A DNA stretch of 64,000 bases from Porodaedalea pini (lineage: Eukaryota; Basidiomycota; Agaricomycetes; Hymenochaetales; Hymenochaetaceae): NCBI GenBank assembly GCA_002794775.1, contig NBAY01000015.1:62001-126000 (forward strand). The letters run 5' to 3'. The notes below the pieces were generated by a model. That model had not been told where the DNA came from. It did not search any database and saw nothing but the letters and a program-made list of their open reading frames with translations. The position numbers were made by a program, and so were the translations under genes. Of this stretch, positions 12,600 to 24,850 are shown in pieces; positions within the stretch are counted from its first letter, which is position 1, and each line of letters begins with the position of its first letter.

Positions 12600-13924
12600 G
12601 ACATACCGCTCATTTCCGAGAAGGCCGTGCCTTTCCATCGCCACGTTCTAGAACTCGAGGCGTTCCTCTCGCAGCGATCCGCCAGCTAGCAGGTCAAAGC
12701 AAGCAAGCATCTTCTCGGAGTCGTTTGAGCGTATGTAGAACGGCCTCAATGATGCAGGATCGTCGGTCACAAATACAGGACCTCCAGCCGTTCTAGCTAG
12801 CCATTTCTCGTGTTCGGTCTGCATGCCCTTTCCCCATTCTGGCGGAAATGGGAAGAGGGAGCGGTCGTCATCGTAGGCTTCATGCATCCTCTCGATAGCC
12901 TCAGAATAGGTCATGTGTCCATCACCAGTCTATGTAGTGCGAATGTATCCCGCACACGTAACTTAATCTCTGAGTCTTCATTGCCCTCCTGTGCGATGAC
13001 CGCAAGAACAGCATCCTTGATCATATCCTCCATAATGGCGTACAGCTCCTCGACGTGCCGAACGAACACCCACTCTGCCTCGAGCATCCGGAACTCGGGA
13101 AGATGTCGACTCGTCAGCGAGCGCAGCGTGTAGACGCGCGATCGTGCATGCACGAGCGCTTCAAGATGGAGCTGCGAAAAAGCGGTCAGATAATCCTCTT
13201 TGCGGAAGAAGTGCCTCGAGGCTGCGTCCTCGTTTTCTTCTGGAGGTTCTTGCACCGATTCATCAGAGGCAGAAACGGAGAATGCCTCGCCGGCTCCTAT
13301 ACAGTCGCTGGACGTTATGATGGGCGTGTGGTCGTACATGAAACCCTCTTTCTGACGAGTCACCTTTAGCTTCAGTTTAAGAAGAAAGGGACGGAACTGA
13401 CTTTGAAGTAAGAATGGATTGAACGTGAGAGACAGTCTCGTATTCGTAGCATTTCACCGATCTTATCTGCTCATACTCGGGGATGGCATTGGTAAAGCAA
13501 ATAGTCCACTGCAAGCGTCCGCCTCTGTATAGGCTATGTCTGGAAGAGAGCTCAGAGCTTCATTAGGTCACTGCAAGTGAGAAAATACTCACATTTCGCA
13601 CCCGGACTGTTGACAAGCTTTCCACGCAGTTTGACGTTACATCCGTTGTTCAACCTGCATATCGTATAGAAATTGAATCAGAATCGAATGAGAATGAATT
13701 TGGTAGAAACGCACTCACCCATCGGGAACGACAGCTTTACGAAAAACCGCCTGTGATCCGCGCGTCGAGCTATCATGGCTGACAAAAGCGAAGCAGACGT
13801 TCTTCTTCTGACGAACAGACTCGATCCAGCCGCTGACTTCTATCTCAGACTGAGCATGGCTGAGTTGACTCGAGAGCAGCTGGAGGATGGTTGATGGAAA
13901 GGTGTGACGCATCGCGCCAAGCAT
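12600..13924 (-). pseudogene. Asparaginyl-tRNA synthetase, broken copy 1
   Basis: This matches the complete AsnRS at 33,907-35,476. An N-terminal exon encodes the OB-fold anticodon-binding start (MLGAMRHTF...IEVSGWIESVRQKKN). The central exon shows HTPIITSSDC, the motif 2 remnant FRMLEAEWVFVRHVEELY, and GGPVFVTDDPASLRPFY. Two faults are seen. A frameshift separates FALHRL from MTYSEAIERM near 12,911. The frame also stops after EERLEF, so motif 3 is absent. It cannot make a working synthetase. Confidence 0.85.
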
Positions 13925-14529
13925 GGAAAGAAAGTCAGGGAATCGCGATGCGCGTGACTCAGACACGTAGGTTCTGAGACACATACAGACCGATAATACT
14001 CGATTAGCGCTAAGCCCCAATATTAATGGCATTCTAATAAGATGGTTATAAGACAATATTAATGGTCTAAAAAGTGTCTAAACGGACTCAAATGGTCGGT
14101 GCAAAAAAAGCAAAAAAAAAAAAGCGAAATCACGCGAACACAAATACGGCGGTCAGGGCGACCTGGGCTTGTTGACCGTATAAATCATGCTATCAGCGGC
14201 AATGAAGGATGCTTTGCACTGTTTTGGGGCCCAGTGGTGTAAATCCATCTTATTCATTTGTTTGTTGAAGTAGTAACGCCAGGATCAGACCATTCATTAT
14301 ATGACTGAGAAAATATTTCACAGCAAGAAAGGTGTATGTACAAGGGTTACAGTGAAGCAGTTTCTGACACAGCGATCGCAAGCGAGTCCCTGCTGCTGCA
14401 AGTTACGAATGGTCATTTTACCCAACGAATCATTTGGCCGCCCTTGGACGCGCACATATCTTTCAACTCTCCTTCCCAGTGAAATCTGGAGACAGAGGCA
14501 TTCTGCCCATTGGCATCTATTTTGCATCT
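13925..14529. other. Junction between duplicated units
   Basis: Contains an A-rich run at 14,103-14,123, then a relic of the carrier's last exon at about 14,170-14,250 and sequence similar to 9,455-9,800. No gene. Confidence 0.55.
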
Positions 14530-16478
14530 TCAGCAGTTGTCATCTGCTGTATCTGTAATAATGAAGGACATACCGGGCACACTGAACCATGCGAGAGGCT
14601 TGTAGCGCTTGCTTTTATGCCCTTCGTACTCTTTGATCCGCATACGAACTGACTCATGTACCTCTATGTACCACTTCAACTCTCCCTGATCCTTAGTCGT
14701 ATTCCAAGCGTCTCCGTAGATCTTGCGCCCTTTCCCGAGATTGCGATCCCTCTTGGAGTCATCACGGTTCCCGCCTGATGAATCTTGTACGCGGTATTCC
14801 TTCGAGTGCCACTCGAGAAGCCACCATATTTTGTTATAGGAAAGCTGATCGTGAGTGTCTGATAGCGCGTCTTTGCGTTCCTCGGTTTCATTCACTGTCA
14901 AGTGTTTAGCTTTCTCGATGTGGCCTGGCTGCTCTTCGGGATCGTCTATATCAGCTTGGTCCCGTGAGCCGATGGCCAGCTCCTCCGAGCATCCATTGAC
15001 TTGCCCTGCTTCAATATCGTCGACACGACCTAACTTCCTGAAGAAGTTAATCACAGCGGACCAAGCACGAGCAGCTACTGATTTATTCTTGTTGGAAGCA
15101 CTGATGGAGTCTGGACGTCGGTTGTTCCACTTCTTTGCCATGAAATCTTCGTCACCAAATCCAAAGTCGTCCAGCATTTTTTCATCAAAGATGATGCCTG
15201 TCTCCGTGCGGAAGCACTCGAGGATCATCCATCGAAGTGGAATGTACGCAAGCGAGTTCCGCGTCCCATTAGCTTCAGAGCCTCCCCCGACATCGCAATG
15301 GCAACCGGCGAACCAGACCTCCCGGACCCGTTTGTCAAGGAATCTTTCGTTCGTGTTATGTATTTCATTCGGAACTTCACCAGGTTCCGCTCCGTTGTTA
15401 GTTCAACCGCATTTTCATATACTACCGTGACTCACGTGGGTAAACCCTGACATACGTTTCAGACTCCGATTGGGGACCATTCACAGTGAGTTTGAAGTTC
15501 GGCTTGAATGACACACGACGTTCGTCCAAAGCAAGTGCCTGACGAAAGACACGAATACCGCCGGCATCAGGCTTAACGAAGGGTAGCTCTTTACCGTGTA
15601 CGCCAAGCGAAGCAACGGTATCCCTGGTATTGTGAAAACGAGTAAGATGTCATTTAGGTTTTGAAAGACACGTCTGACATACCAAAGACCGATGAAATCA
15701 AATTCCACACTCAATGAGTAATCTCGTTTGTAATCTGCGCATTTCTTTAGACCACGTTGATCGTCGCTCTGTTTAAACATTTTCCAGACGATTGGGATTT
15801 GACCGTCATTGTTAGGTAGTAGCAAGCCGACTTTTTGGACAAATCCGCAAAGCACGCGAGCTGTGTACGCGCCTCTCGAGAAACCAAAGAGTGAAACCTT
15901 GTCACCAGGTTTGTCTGGTTTTCACTCTGAAATCAGAGCGATGCTCGATATAAGAAAGGATCAGCGACAACGTACAATTTTGCATTAAGAAACGATACGC
16001 GTCTATCATAGTAAACATGAGCTAATTGTCGATAATTGAAGCTGGTTGACGAACCTTGCACGTGGCGCTCAATATCCCATGCAATTGCCTCATCAAGGAC
16101 GTTTGATGCCTTAATGATGAGATTTGGGGTGAACATAGGATTGGATTTCGCTCCGAATCCTTCATGATAATATGTTAACTGCGTCTTATGGTCCGTACAG
16201 AGACATTTGAAAAATTGAAGGACATTCGAATTCTAATTGGAGACCTAAATATCTCATTCCATAGAGAAGATATAGTAACGCACCTTGTTACTGAACTGAC
16301 CATTACCAGTACCATCAAAGCACAGGACGAGTTTTCGAACCCTAGGCCTCGTGGTTGCAGTGGCATCGTCTTCAGGCGATGCAGTAATCCACCGTCTTTC
16401 CGGGAATAGTAGCTTTGCGTTCTCAGGGCGTACATCGATGTTCAAGTCGGGCATATTGTGAGGAGGATCCTGAGCCAT
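14530..16478 (-). CDS. DUF2235 (Tle1-like) alpha/beta hydrolase domain protein, copy 2
   Basis: This starts MAQDPPHNMPDLN at 16,478 and shows VRKLVLCFDGTGN, then GFGAKSNPMFTPNLIIKASN, then VSLFGFSRGAYTARVLCGF with an intact G-F-S-R-G elbow. Further on are FAGCHCDVGGGSEANGTRNS, IPLRWMILEC and the C-terminal LGKGRKIYGDAWN, ending SFIITDTADDNC. About six short introns are needed. No frame break was found, so this copy may be functional. The predicted role is ester or phospholipid hydrolysis, by family only. Nearly identical to copy 1 in its 5' part. Confidence 0.78.
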
Positions 16479-17329
16479 GAGTGGTCGTGCAGTGAAGCTA
16501 GTATCAAATGATAAGTGATAACGGAAGCGATTAAGCGTGAAATAATGGTGAATGCATTTCGTTCGGAACTTATGTATAATGGATCTGAGAGAAGAAGCGC
16601 TGAGAGTATTGGGCTATTTGCAATACATGACGGGGCCGCAATGATACCGCATCGACGGCGTCAGGAGGGGAAGCACTGCACGTTCCGACGCTCAGGGAGG
16701 AGAAGCGCTACACGTTCCGACGCTCAGGCCCTCATTGATATATCAAATTTGCGCAGTTTTTCCAGTTTCCATCCAATTGTAATAGAGCACCCTTATCTGT
16801 GCTATAGAGAAGCCTAAATTAGAAGACGCGGAGCATACATAACAAGCAGTAGCTTACTCAGTCGGTTTGCAAGTTTAGACACTCTTGACTTCGCGCGATA
16901 CATACAACTCACCTATAGTGGCGGATCGGGTTGTAAGCAATAGAACTAGAAAGGCGTAGACGATCCTCACAGATTTGAGATTGCAAAATCCCTCAAGGCG
17001 ACACTGCGCAAGGAAAGCAGCTTGAAAAAAGCAACTGTGTCTGCAAAACAAAAAGAAAGCCTTCTGATTGTCTTCATCAGCACACTCCTCGCAGATAAGC
17101 CAATTTGAGACAGAGACAGTGGCATATACCATTATTATGCGTCGCATTTTGAATCGCTCGAACATTTCAAAGGTTCCGTGCATCTCTCCATCCTATTCGG
17201 CCTTGTCTATACAAGCAAGGGAGGCTCGGAGAGAGGTTCCATACTCAGCTGCAATATGCTTTCGCATTTCCTGCTCTGATAATGACCATCTGTGTACCGC
17301 GTATTATCACTGGTATCGCAATACATTCC

Positions 17330-18160
17330 CGGACGCTTCGTAGACCCAAAACTGCATCTCTCCTAGCCGAGCCCAAATCTTTCATGTGGCGCGTCTCGGG
17401 ACTTACCAACCCTACTCTTTATTTCCGAGAAGGCCATGCTTTCTATCACGCGTCCTATGTCTTGAGATGTTCTTCTCGCAGTGATGCGCCTACTAGCAGA
17501 TAAATGCAAGCAATCGTCTTCCCGTCGTCGTTTAAGCGCATATAGAACGGCTTCAGGGACATAGAGTAGTCCGTCACAAATACAGGGCCGCTAGCCATTT
17601 CTCGCGCTCGCTCTACAGGCTTTCCCCCATTCCGGTGGAAGTGTGAGGAGGGATTGGTCGTCCTCAAAAGTTACATGCCGAGTCCCATATAAGTCATGCG
17701 AGTCCATGGCCTGTCCAATACGAATGTCTCCCGCACATGAGACTCAAATTCCAGGACCTTCAGAGATTTCCTGCGTAATAGTCGCCCGGAGAGGTCCCAT
17801 CATCGCATACTCTACAACAGCGTTTAGGTCCTCGACACGTTCCACAAACACTCATTCCCTGTCTCGAGCATCCAGAACTCGGAAAGATGCCGGCTCGTGT
17901 GCGAGCGCTCCGCTCCACGTGGAAGGATGGGGAAAACGTGTATACTAAATACTCGCGATCGTGCGGGATTGCGAAGACATGATCAGAAACGCGTCTTTCC
18001 GGAAGAAGAGCCTCGAGAGTGGATCGTCGCTTTCTTCTGCACGTTTTTCCACACGTGGCTCAGGAGATGAAATGGAGGACGCTTCGCCGGCCTCATCGCA
18101 GTCGCTACAGCTATGCTGGGTGTGTGCACATACATAAAACCCTTTCTGATGGAACAAAAT
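17330..18160 (-). pseudogene. Asparaginyl-tRNA synthetase, badly decayed copy 2
   Basis: Only scraps align with the intact gene: [20 protein letters not shown] at about 17,500-17,580, a decayed motif 2 region near 17,830-17,890, and the start of the catalytic exon (HTQHSCSDCDEAGEASS) near 18,100. Many frame breaks; no motif 3. A dead copy. Confidence 0.75.
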
Positions 18161-18345
18161 TAGCCAGAGCTTGTAAGGAAGAGGAATAGGATTGACTTTG
18201 CAGTAAGGGTGTATTGAACCGGCAACAATACGCTAATTTTGTCTACTCATGCTCAAGGATCAACTGAATGTACCTGCTTTTAGATGGCATACAACTGAAA
18301 AATAATTCAGGGTATCATTGCAGATTCTGCAAGCAAGGAAGAGAC

Positions 18346-18738
18346 TTACAACTGAATCGCGGTCTCCGACGGTTTCGGCGACGACTGTCCTGCTGCAGAG
18401 CTCTGCATGGGGTTGCGCGTAATGAGTGATGGGTGGGACATCAAGCTACGCGAAAAGCTCGTCGAAAGTTCAAGAGTTCGTGGTTTGTTTCCGTCGATTT
18501 TGAGTAGGAACACCGGTTGGAAGTTCGAAAACGACTGCTTACCTTTCAAAGACAGTTGCCCAAACCTCAGTTGCCTTTTGAGGTAAGTAAGGATCGACAT
18601 CAACCACGCCGTAGCCTGAATGCTCAACTCAGTCGGAACCTCGTTCTCAAGCTTGGGCTCGCTGCTGTCGAAGTGAGAGAGACTATTTCCTGTCGACGAC
18701 ACTCTGATACCGAAAGCCATACGAAGGGCGATATCCAC
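18346..18738 (-). CDS. Unrecognised open frame
   Basis: A 130-codon frame, MDIALRMAFGIRV..., with a possible intron donor GTAAGC after LSLK at about 18,545. No recognisable domain. It replaces the part where the N-terminal half of AsnRS copy 2 would be expected, next to the A/B junction. It may be a fragment of an unrelated gene or chance. Confidence 0.25.
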   Translation of the reverse strand: MDIALRMAFGIRVSSTGNSLSHFDSSEPKLENEVPTELSIQATAWLMSILTYLKRQLRFGQLSLKGKQSFSNFQPVFLLKIDGNKPRTLELSTSFSRSLMSHPSLITRNPMQSSAAGQSSPKPSETAIQL

Positions 18739-19783
18739 GGACAGGCAGGAGGCCGTTGATCAATTCTGATGCGTTGGATTTTCAAGGCTCATTCAGCTTT
18801 TATCTTCAGTGCTGTCCATTTACCGACTCTCTGTATGCGTTAAAAGAAGATGAGACCGGCCTGCACTCCTTTTTCACGGTGATGGTTGTTTCTTCGTTTA
18901 TTGATATGCGCTCGCTGTGTCATCCTTCTGCTCCGAGTCACAAGCGAAGCGGGAGCATGCCCATATCATTTGTCCTTTGAAGAAATGAAGCACTTTTTAT
19001 CAGTTCTCGTCCTGATCAACGTCGAATCGTTGTTCAAATCCTGACTCTGCCTCATCATCACCTCGTTCATTGACCTCAGCCACTCTTCTTTTGACCGTCA
19101 CCAGAAGCTTCTATACAAAGCGAATCGCGTCAACCTTAGCTCAACTGGGTCGCTATTGTGACCTCGCTGGTTTTTCACTGCACCGGATATTATCTAGCCA
19201 AGTATGCCCTCGGAACAATAGAAACTTGTCTTCCGGGTGATTTTTCTACCTTCAGCTTTCATCCAGAAGTCGCTCATTGCTTCAGGTTAGAATTTTCAAG
19301 ACTGAATGCTTTTTCAGGCTTACGGATAAGGAACTGGTCGGATATGAGTAAGACCGATTCAATCACAAGCGGAATTGTTTGATGGCTACTGTGATTTCAT
19401 TTCAGTCCTCAAAGTGTATGTACAGCATCATTTGAAAGTGTTCTAATCACCTGCTACCAACAAAATATTTCTCTCAGAGGAAATCACTTGATGAAAGATC
19501 GGTGACTGCCCGTGTCTTGTTCACCTCTAGCGGATGACAGTAGAGATGTTGGTTCTTTGGATTATGACGCCGCACTATTCATTACCACAAGATGGCGAAT
19601 TGAGGAAGGAAGTGTTCTCTTGACTGGTGTCGACAGTGAGTGAGAAGGAGGAGACACTAAAGATAGAATCGTAGGGAGCGCCGATGCGCTTGATCACAGT
19701 CTACCATCGTGATGAACCAATTGATCTTCATCTTGATCATGGTGCGAAGGGCACAGCCGAGAGAGCTGGCAACTTATAAACTA
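18739..19783. other. Junction of blocks A and B; no gene
   Basis: From about 19,010 the sequence repeats 6,860-7,600. It ends at the insertion site of the mariner-type element, TA at 19,782-19,783. Nothing coding is recognised. Confidence 0.6.
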
Positions 19784-22700
19784 CAGTGGAAAGCGGATAA
19801 AGCCGACAACTCAAATCGCGTGAATTCCCAAACCTATCTCCTTCGTCAATTCACCTTATTTAGTACTATAAACTAGATATTTGGGTAGCTGTAATGCATA
19901 AGCATAGAACTTGTTGCTCCAATATTTTTTATTTTGAGGGGGAAATTTCTGGTCAGCAAGATTTGAAACAAATATTAAAATAAATAAAAATCATTTTATT
20001 TTATTACTAAGACGTCCAAGAAAGGCTATTTTACATAAGATCAGCGCCGATCACAATTACTTTGCAAGTTCCTGTAGAGCTGCTCGGACTTCCTGACTAT
20101 CGGGGATGCGGCGGTGGGACTTGTGCTTCTTCACGGCAATGGCTGCCTGAAGAAAGTCGAGTCCTTTCCTGGGTATGAAATTAATATAACCGCATTAGAT
20201 TAAAAAAAAGGAAAGATTTACCTGTATGAATCCATGTATCTCCAGCATTTCCGGAAGAAGCGGCGGACAGTTGCTGTGCTACACAGGTCCAGGCAATGCG
20301 GGACAAGCTTCTTTGCAGTGCCGAACTTGCCGTCGTTAGTATCGCGATACCCTAAGGAGAATTCGGAAAGAAGTACACGGAAAGATTAAATTAAGTAATT
20401 ACTTACGGTACTTTGCAAATCCCCAATACAACTCTATTGCGTTAAGTTCACAATGGAACTTCGGCAGAAAGAGGCAAATATGTCCGCGCTCTTCAATGTA
20501 CGTTTGAAGCATCGGCTTCTCATCAAGGAAGTCTTGCTGTAATGAGAGAACGCGCTTAGTGCAGCACCAAATGTTAGTGGCTTCTGGCGCATCGTCAGTC
20601 TCCGCTAACGCAATATCTTCTTCACTTGGCTGATCATCTTGGCCGGCCTGTTCGGCTTTGGCTATGCGTTCAAGAGCTTCCTTTTTCTTTTGGGATAGTT
20701 TGCATACCTTGCAAACTCCGATCACCTTCTTCCCTCCATATGCGTCGCTTAGCATATTCCAAACGGAATCTCTTTCCCGTAGAACCTCAAGAATTCCCTT
20801 TGGCTGTCCGGCAAGACTGGGGTCTGGGTCGTCAGCAGGATATACCATAGACTGCTTCTGTCCACGCGTATCAGGTTGGCCGGGCCTCGGAGGTGGATTA
20901 TTCACAGGAATTACGGTATCATGTAACTTAGATTGTTTTCCGCCGGGTTTCACATTCATACTGTTGACATTAAGCGCGTCTGGCGCAAAAGCTCCGTGGG
21001 CCGAAGAACAATCAAAAAGGAAGACGCCGGCAGCTCCAGGGTGTAGATACTCGAAGATATTCACGGCATCCTCTGTTTGGGTTAGAAGCTGTGGCATATC
21101 CCACCATTTGTCAGCATTCTTTCCAGGGTAGATGATTCTTCGGCAGTCCGTAATCCCCAGCTGCCGATCTTCCGGTAGCTTCTCGTGATCAGAAAGCTGA
21201 TCTGGACTCAAGTTCAGTCTTCCTGTGTCCGACTTCTCGCACAGGAAGTCGGACACATGGATCGCCCGTCCATTCCCTTTCTGGCGTAGAACTCGTTGCC
21301 CGCTGGTAAGCCACATCTCGCGCTTCTGATCGTTTACATGAAAGATCGACTCATCCTGGATGATGAGTATATGCTCGCGTTCGCCGGGATTCAAAGTGAG
21401 CGGAAGTGGCTCCAGAGTTTTTTTATCATAATTGCGCATATACCTTTAGTTTAGATTGTAAATTAGTTAAATTTTAAAATTGCAGTGAATAGATTTACTT
21501 TTCATAAGCCGCAATATCTGATAAAAATTTAAGTCGGCTTTCCATAACATCAGGCCTTTCATGGCCATCAATATACACTCCATTTTTGGTCCGATGATGT
21601 GTGTACCCAAGGTTGCGCAGCCACCGGTGAATTGTTGACATTGCAATCCTCGAGCTTAATCCCTTCGGTACCCTTGTTGGGCTAAGCTTCAGCAGAATAT
21701 CATTAACAATATGCTTCCGAAGCTTCCGTGTATCCACATCACCGATCGGCTGGGAAGCCAAGTAAACCCTAACTTTGTGAAGCACAGCCTCATTATCGAA
21801 CCAGGATGCATTCCGGCCATGCTTTCCTCGTTCGTATGGGGGGAGCTCCTTGTGCTTAGCGATATAGACTGCATTGAACTGGATCTGTCGTGCAAAATAG
21901 GGTCCTTTCCCCATTCGTGAAGCGACCTTCTGGCTTGCATTTAGCCATGGCTTCTTCGATTTTGGGTGCTTCTCGAGTTCTTCACGGAGCTTAACATAAT
22001 CGGCAACGGCGGAGAGATGCATGAGACTCCGCATCACCGCTCCGGTTGCATGGAGTCGCCGTAGCTGACTTACATTCTTCTTGACAATCACCAGTATATC
22101 GGTTTCTTCTTCTTCTTCATCTTCATCAAGAAGCGGACCCTGTTCCACAAGCGGCATGGCTTCTGTCCCAGACTTCTGGCCCTCATCCAAACCAGAAGCG
22201 GGCTCATCTTCTAAGTTCTGGAACTCCGCATGAACAGTGTCCCCTTGCTCAGGGACCTCCACCTCTCCGCTGTATTCCTCGGGTTCAAACTTGAATTATG
22301 GTTAGTGCTAACTTTCTTCTTTGAAATTTACTTGACTTACCTCATCTTCTGAATAGACGGCGAAGTCTTTGACAAATTCATCTGCTCCGGCAAATAGATT
22401 ATCTACATCATCACTGTCGTACTCTGCTCCCTCGGGCAGATCTGTGAAATCAAAGTCCGGCAATTGCATTGTGTGCGCTTCGGCGACCTTATCCTAACCT
22501 GTAGTTTAGAAATATAAACATAACAATAATCAATTTTATATACTCACTTTCTTGGGAAAAAATGATGTTATTTTCTTAATGTCCTTTGCTTTTTCTGCAT
22601 TTTTCTCCTGTTTTTTAGCCTCCCTCCATCTTGTTGTCCGTGAGTCACCAGAGTAAAAGGCACGCAGGGTCTTTCTCTTCTTCTGTTCAGAACTATGAAT

Positions 22701-23213
22701 AAACTAAATTGATTTGCATCAATGAACTTACGGCTGGAGGCACTGCCTCAGTTGATCTCAAACCTCCCAAGCGAAGGTTTAGCCCATGTATCGCATTCCT
22801 GAGAATTTCCGACTCGTCCTCATAGCCAATTTCATCCTCGGACCCCGGTTCCGAGGAAGAGTCGACTTCTATAGGAACCATGGTAAAGGCCAAGCCGCCG
22901 GCTGGCCTTTTAGACTTAGCAGTTCTCGACTTCGTGCCCTTTAGCGGCATTCTCAGGCTGAGAAGATGTTAGTCGGGGTGAACCAGGCTTGATGTCGTCA
23001 CCCCCTGTTTTTTTTTTGATTTTTTTTTGGCATTACTAATATTTATTTATTTTTTCTCAGAAAAATTTGAAACACATCTATTTTTAGAAACACCCCCCAA
23101 ATTGCGAGGTATTGGATAACTTCGTTACTTCTATTAGAAAAAAAAAATTCACAGCCTCCAAAACTCAAAACTCCGGGCCGGGCACAGTTGATGGGAACTG
23201 CCGCTTTCCACTG
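19784..23213. mobile_element. Tc1/mariner-superfamily DNA transposon, 3.43 kb
   Basis: Ends are perfect 13 bp inverted repeats, CAGTGGAAAGCGG at 19,784 and its reverse complement ending at 23,213. They are flanked by TA (19,782-19,783 and 23,214-23,215), the target duplication of this superfamily. The paralogous uninterrupted site is at 7606-7607. The element carries one multi-exon transposase on the minus strand. It is longer than a typical 1.3-2 kb mariner because of the large transposase and its introns. Confidence 0.93.
20057..22950 (-). CDS. DDE transposase of the mariner-type element
   Basis: Reads from MPLKGTKSRTAKSKRP at 22,950 through several exons to a stop at 20,057. The N-terminal part is acidic and Lys-rich and includes TRWREAKKQEKN and ITSFFPKK. 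A middle HTH-like region (STIHRWLRNLGYTHHRTKNG, 21,495-22,262) is typical of Tc1/mariner DNA binding. The catalytic core (20,399-21,439) shows IIQDESIFHVND (first Asp), FLFDCSSAHGAFAPDALN (second Asp) and ELNAIELYWGFAKYRK (final Glu). It ends KKHKSHRRIPDSQEVRAALQ. No stop interrupts the exons I read, so the element may still be active. Exon joins near 22,560-22,740 are my choice among nearby AGs. Confidence 0.88.
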
Positions 23214-23295
23214 TAGTGCGCTGGACCACGTTGCACAGTTACGCACTTTCAGGCCACTACGTTTTTGACTAGACCTCCTTTGCACTTTCTCTGTG

Positions 23296-24421
23296 ATGTC
23301 TGGACTCACGCTCGCAAAAAGTCTAATTGTCATTGGCGGCACCATAGCCAATCTCATCGTCTTCTTCATATCATTACCTTTCGGAGCCATTCTGGTCAAA
23401 TACCGAGTGAATTATACGCCTAAACAAATACAGGAATCCGGAGCGGGAGACCACCAATCGCGTACGGGCAGTGTGGCAAACTCGTATTCAGCCATGATCA
23501 AAGGAGTGATGCGGCTCGAAGTGCGTCGTCTAGGTCGTATTGCATTAGCCCTTGTCGACTCATGACTAATACAGGGATGAACTGGAATGTACAAAGGCTT
23601 CAGTATGTTCGCATATCTTGCTCGTCAAGTTATCAGTTTCATAGCCCAACGTTCCCAGTGCCTAGTTTTATATTCCTTGTGGTGGAGGCTTTGATCGACT
23701 TGCTTCATATTGAGTATGAAGGAGGGCTATCAGCGTCTGTGGAAGCGTGTGGCGCAGACTCGCTTACAGATTCGTCAAAATGGTCATTTACCTACCTGCT
23801 AGAGTCATGATCAATCAGTGACTACCTTTCATATAATTTCTTTGAAGTTTCGTGCACTCATAAGTGGGTATATAAGCGCCATCACAACTCCTTATAGACT
23901 CCCTTGGTTTAACGGCACTTGATCGCTCTGAACTGAAACGGAACGTAGACGTCCTTGGCTTTTGTTCCTTACTCCCGGTCTCTTGGTATCCGAAAGTCTA
24001 TCCATTACATACACCGTTCTTGTCACAGATCCCCTTCACATGATACTCCTAGATTTTCCCCAAAGTTTGTCACCGGCACGTCTCGGTGCCCACCTTGGCC
24101 TTTGTCTCGTTAGTACGGTCATAATTTGTCCGCTGGCCATTGTGTCTGCCAGGCTGTTTATCCAGCGCAATCACCCGTCGTCCGGCTATGCCTCTATCGA
24201 GAAGAATACGAATGTAAAATATGCCATACACCCTACTATAAGTAAGGATGTTGCTGGGTACGTTGGATTCATGGCTTTGGAATATATGCGTTGACTCATA
24301 CTGATGTGAGAACAGGATTTTCAACCCGGGCGATCCTTACGTCGGATTTGTTGAGTGACTGCCAGTGCGTAAGCGCATTGTCAAAGATGAAGGATGCTCT
24401 GCGCTCTTCCGGGCATGGTGG
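23296..24421 (+). pseudogene. Mitochondrial carrier family protein, truncated (copy B)
   Basis: Nearly identical to the copy at 7,688-8,812, with the same PFGAILVKYR, EGxxGMYKGF-type and CPLAIVSARLFIQ segments. It differs by an in-frame stop and altered sequence after PYVGFVE at about 24,350, where copy A reads GFVDCVKRI. It lacks the last helix as well. Non-functional by sequence. Confidence 0.7.
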
Positions 24422-24617
24422 TGTGATTTCGTCTTATTCATTTGTTTATTGAAGTAGTACGTCTGCGGGACAGTACGTCCAGTAAATATATTCAAGACCG
24501 ACGATAATACTTATACTCAATAATCTTGTGACAGACAAATGTTATTTCGCGTGGTGCAGAAAAGTTGTTTTCCATTCTAACATAAAACTCTCGCACTCAC
24601 ATGAGCTCTTATTAATC

Positions 24618-24850
24618 TCATAGTACCATTCTTCCTGCCCATCGAGGCATCGCAGCACACTCTCTGACATTCGATAGACCTGACACTGCACTCACAAGTC
24701 TCTCGAAACCAAGTCCAAACCCTCCATGCGGCGTGCCTCCATACACCCACAACTCTCTATACCACCCGTACTCCTCCTTTCCGAGAAGGCCATGCCTCTC
24801 CATTTCCTTGTCCAACAACTCCAATAGCTCTTCCCTTAGCGATCTGCCGA
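24618..24850 (-). pseudogene. AsnRS C-terminal scrap with motif 3 (copy B)
   Basis: The reverse strand reads [20 protein letters not shown] then [16 protein letters not shown] and PNVREC-like sequence, matching the last 70 residues of the intact AsnRS. It is detached from any catalytic N-terminal part and is the counterpart of 9,016-9,185. Confidence 0.8.

Larger units (their letters stand above)
6860..18200. repeat. Segmental duplication block A
   Basis: This block and block B (about 19,010-35,905) carry the same order of elements: a mitochondrial carrier, an AsnRS C-terminal scrap, then DUF2235, AsnRS, DUF2235, AsnRS. By eye, parts are almost identical (for example 7,690-8,800 against 23,296-24,420). 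The boundaries are approximate. Within the block, 11,330-12,270 and 16,165-17,110 are also nearly identical, which points to a second local duplication or to gene conversion. Confidence 0.8.

Noticed and set aside
20658..21131. Plus-strand frame inside the mariner-type element
   Set aside because: It lies antisense to the DDE transposase core and has no independent support.
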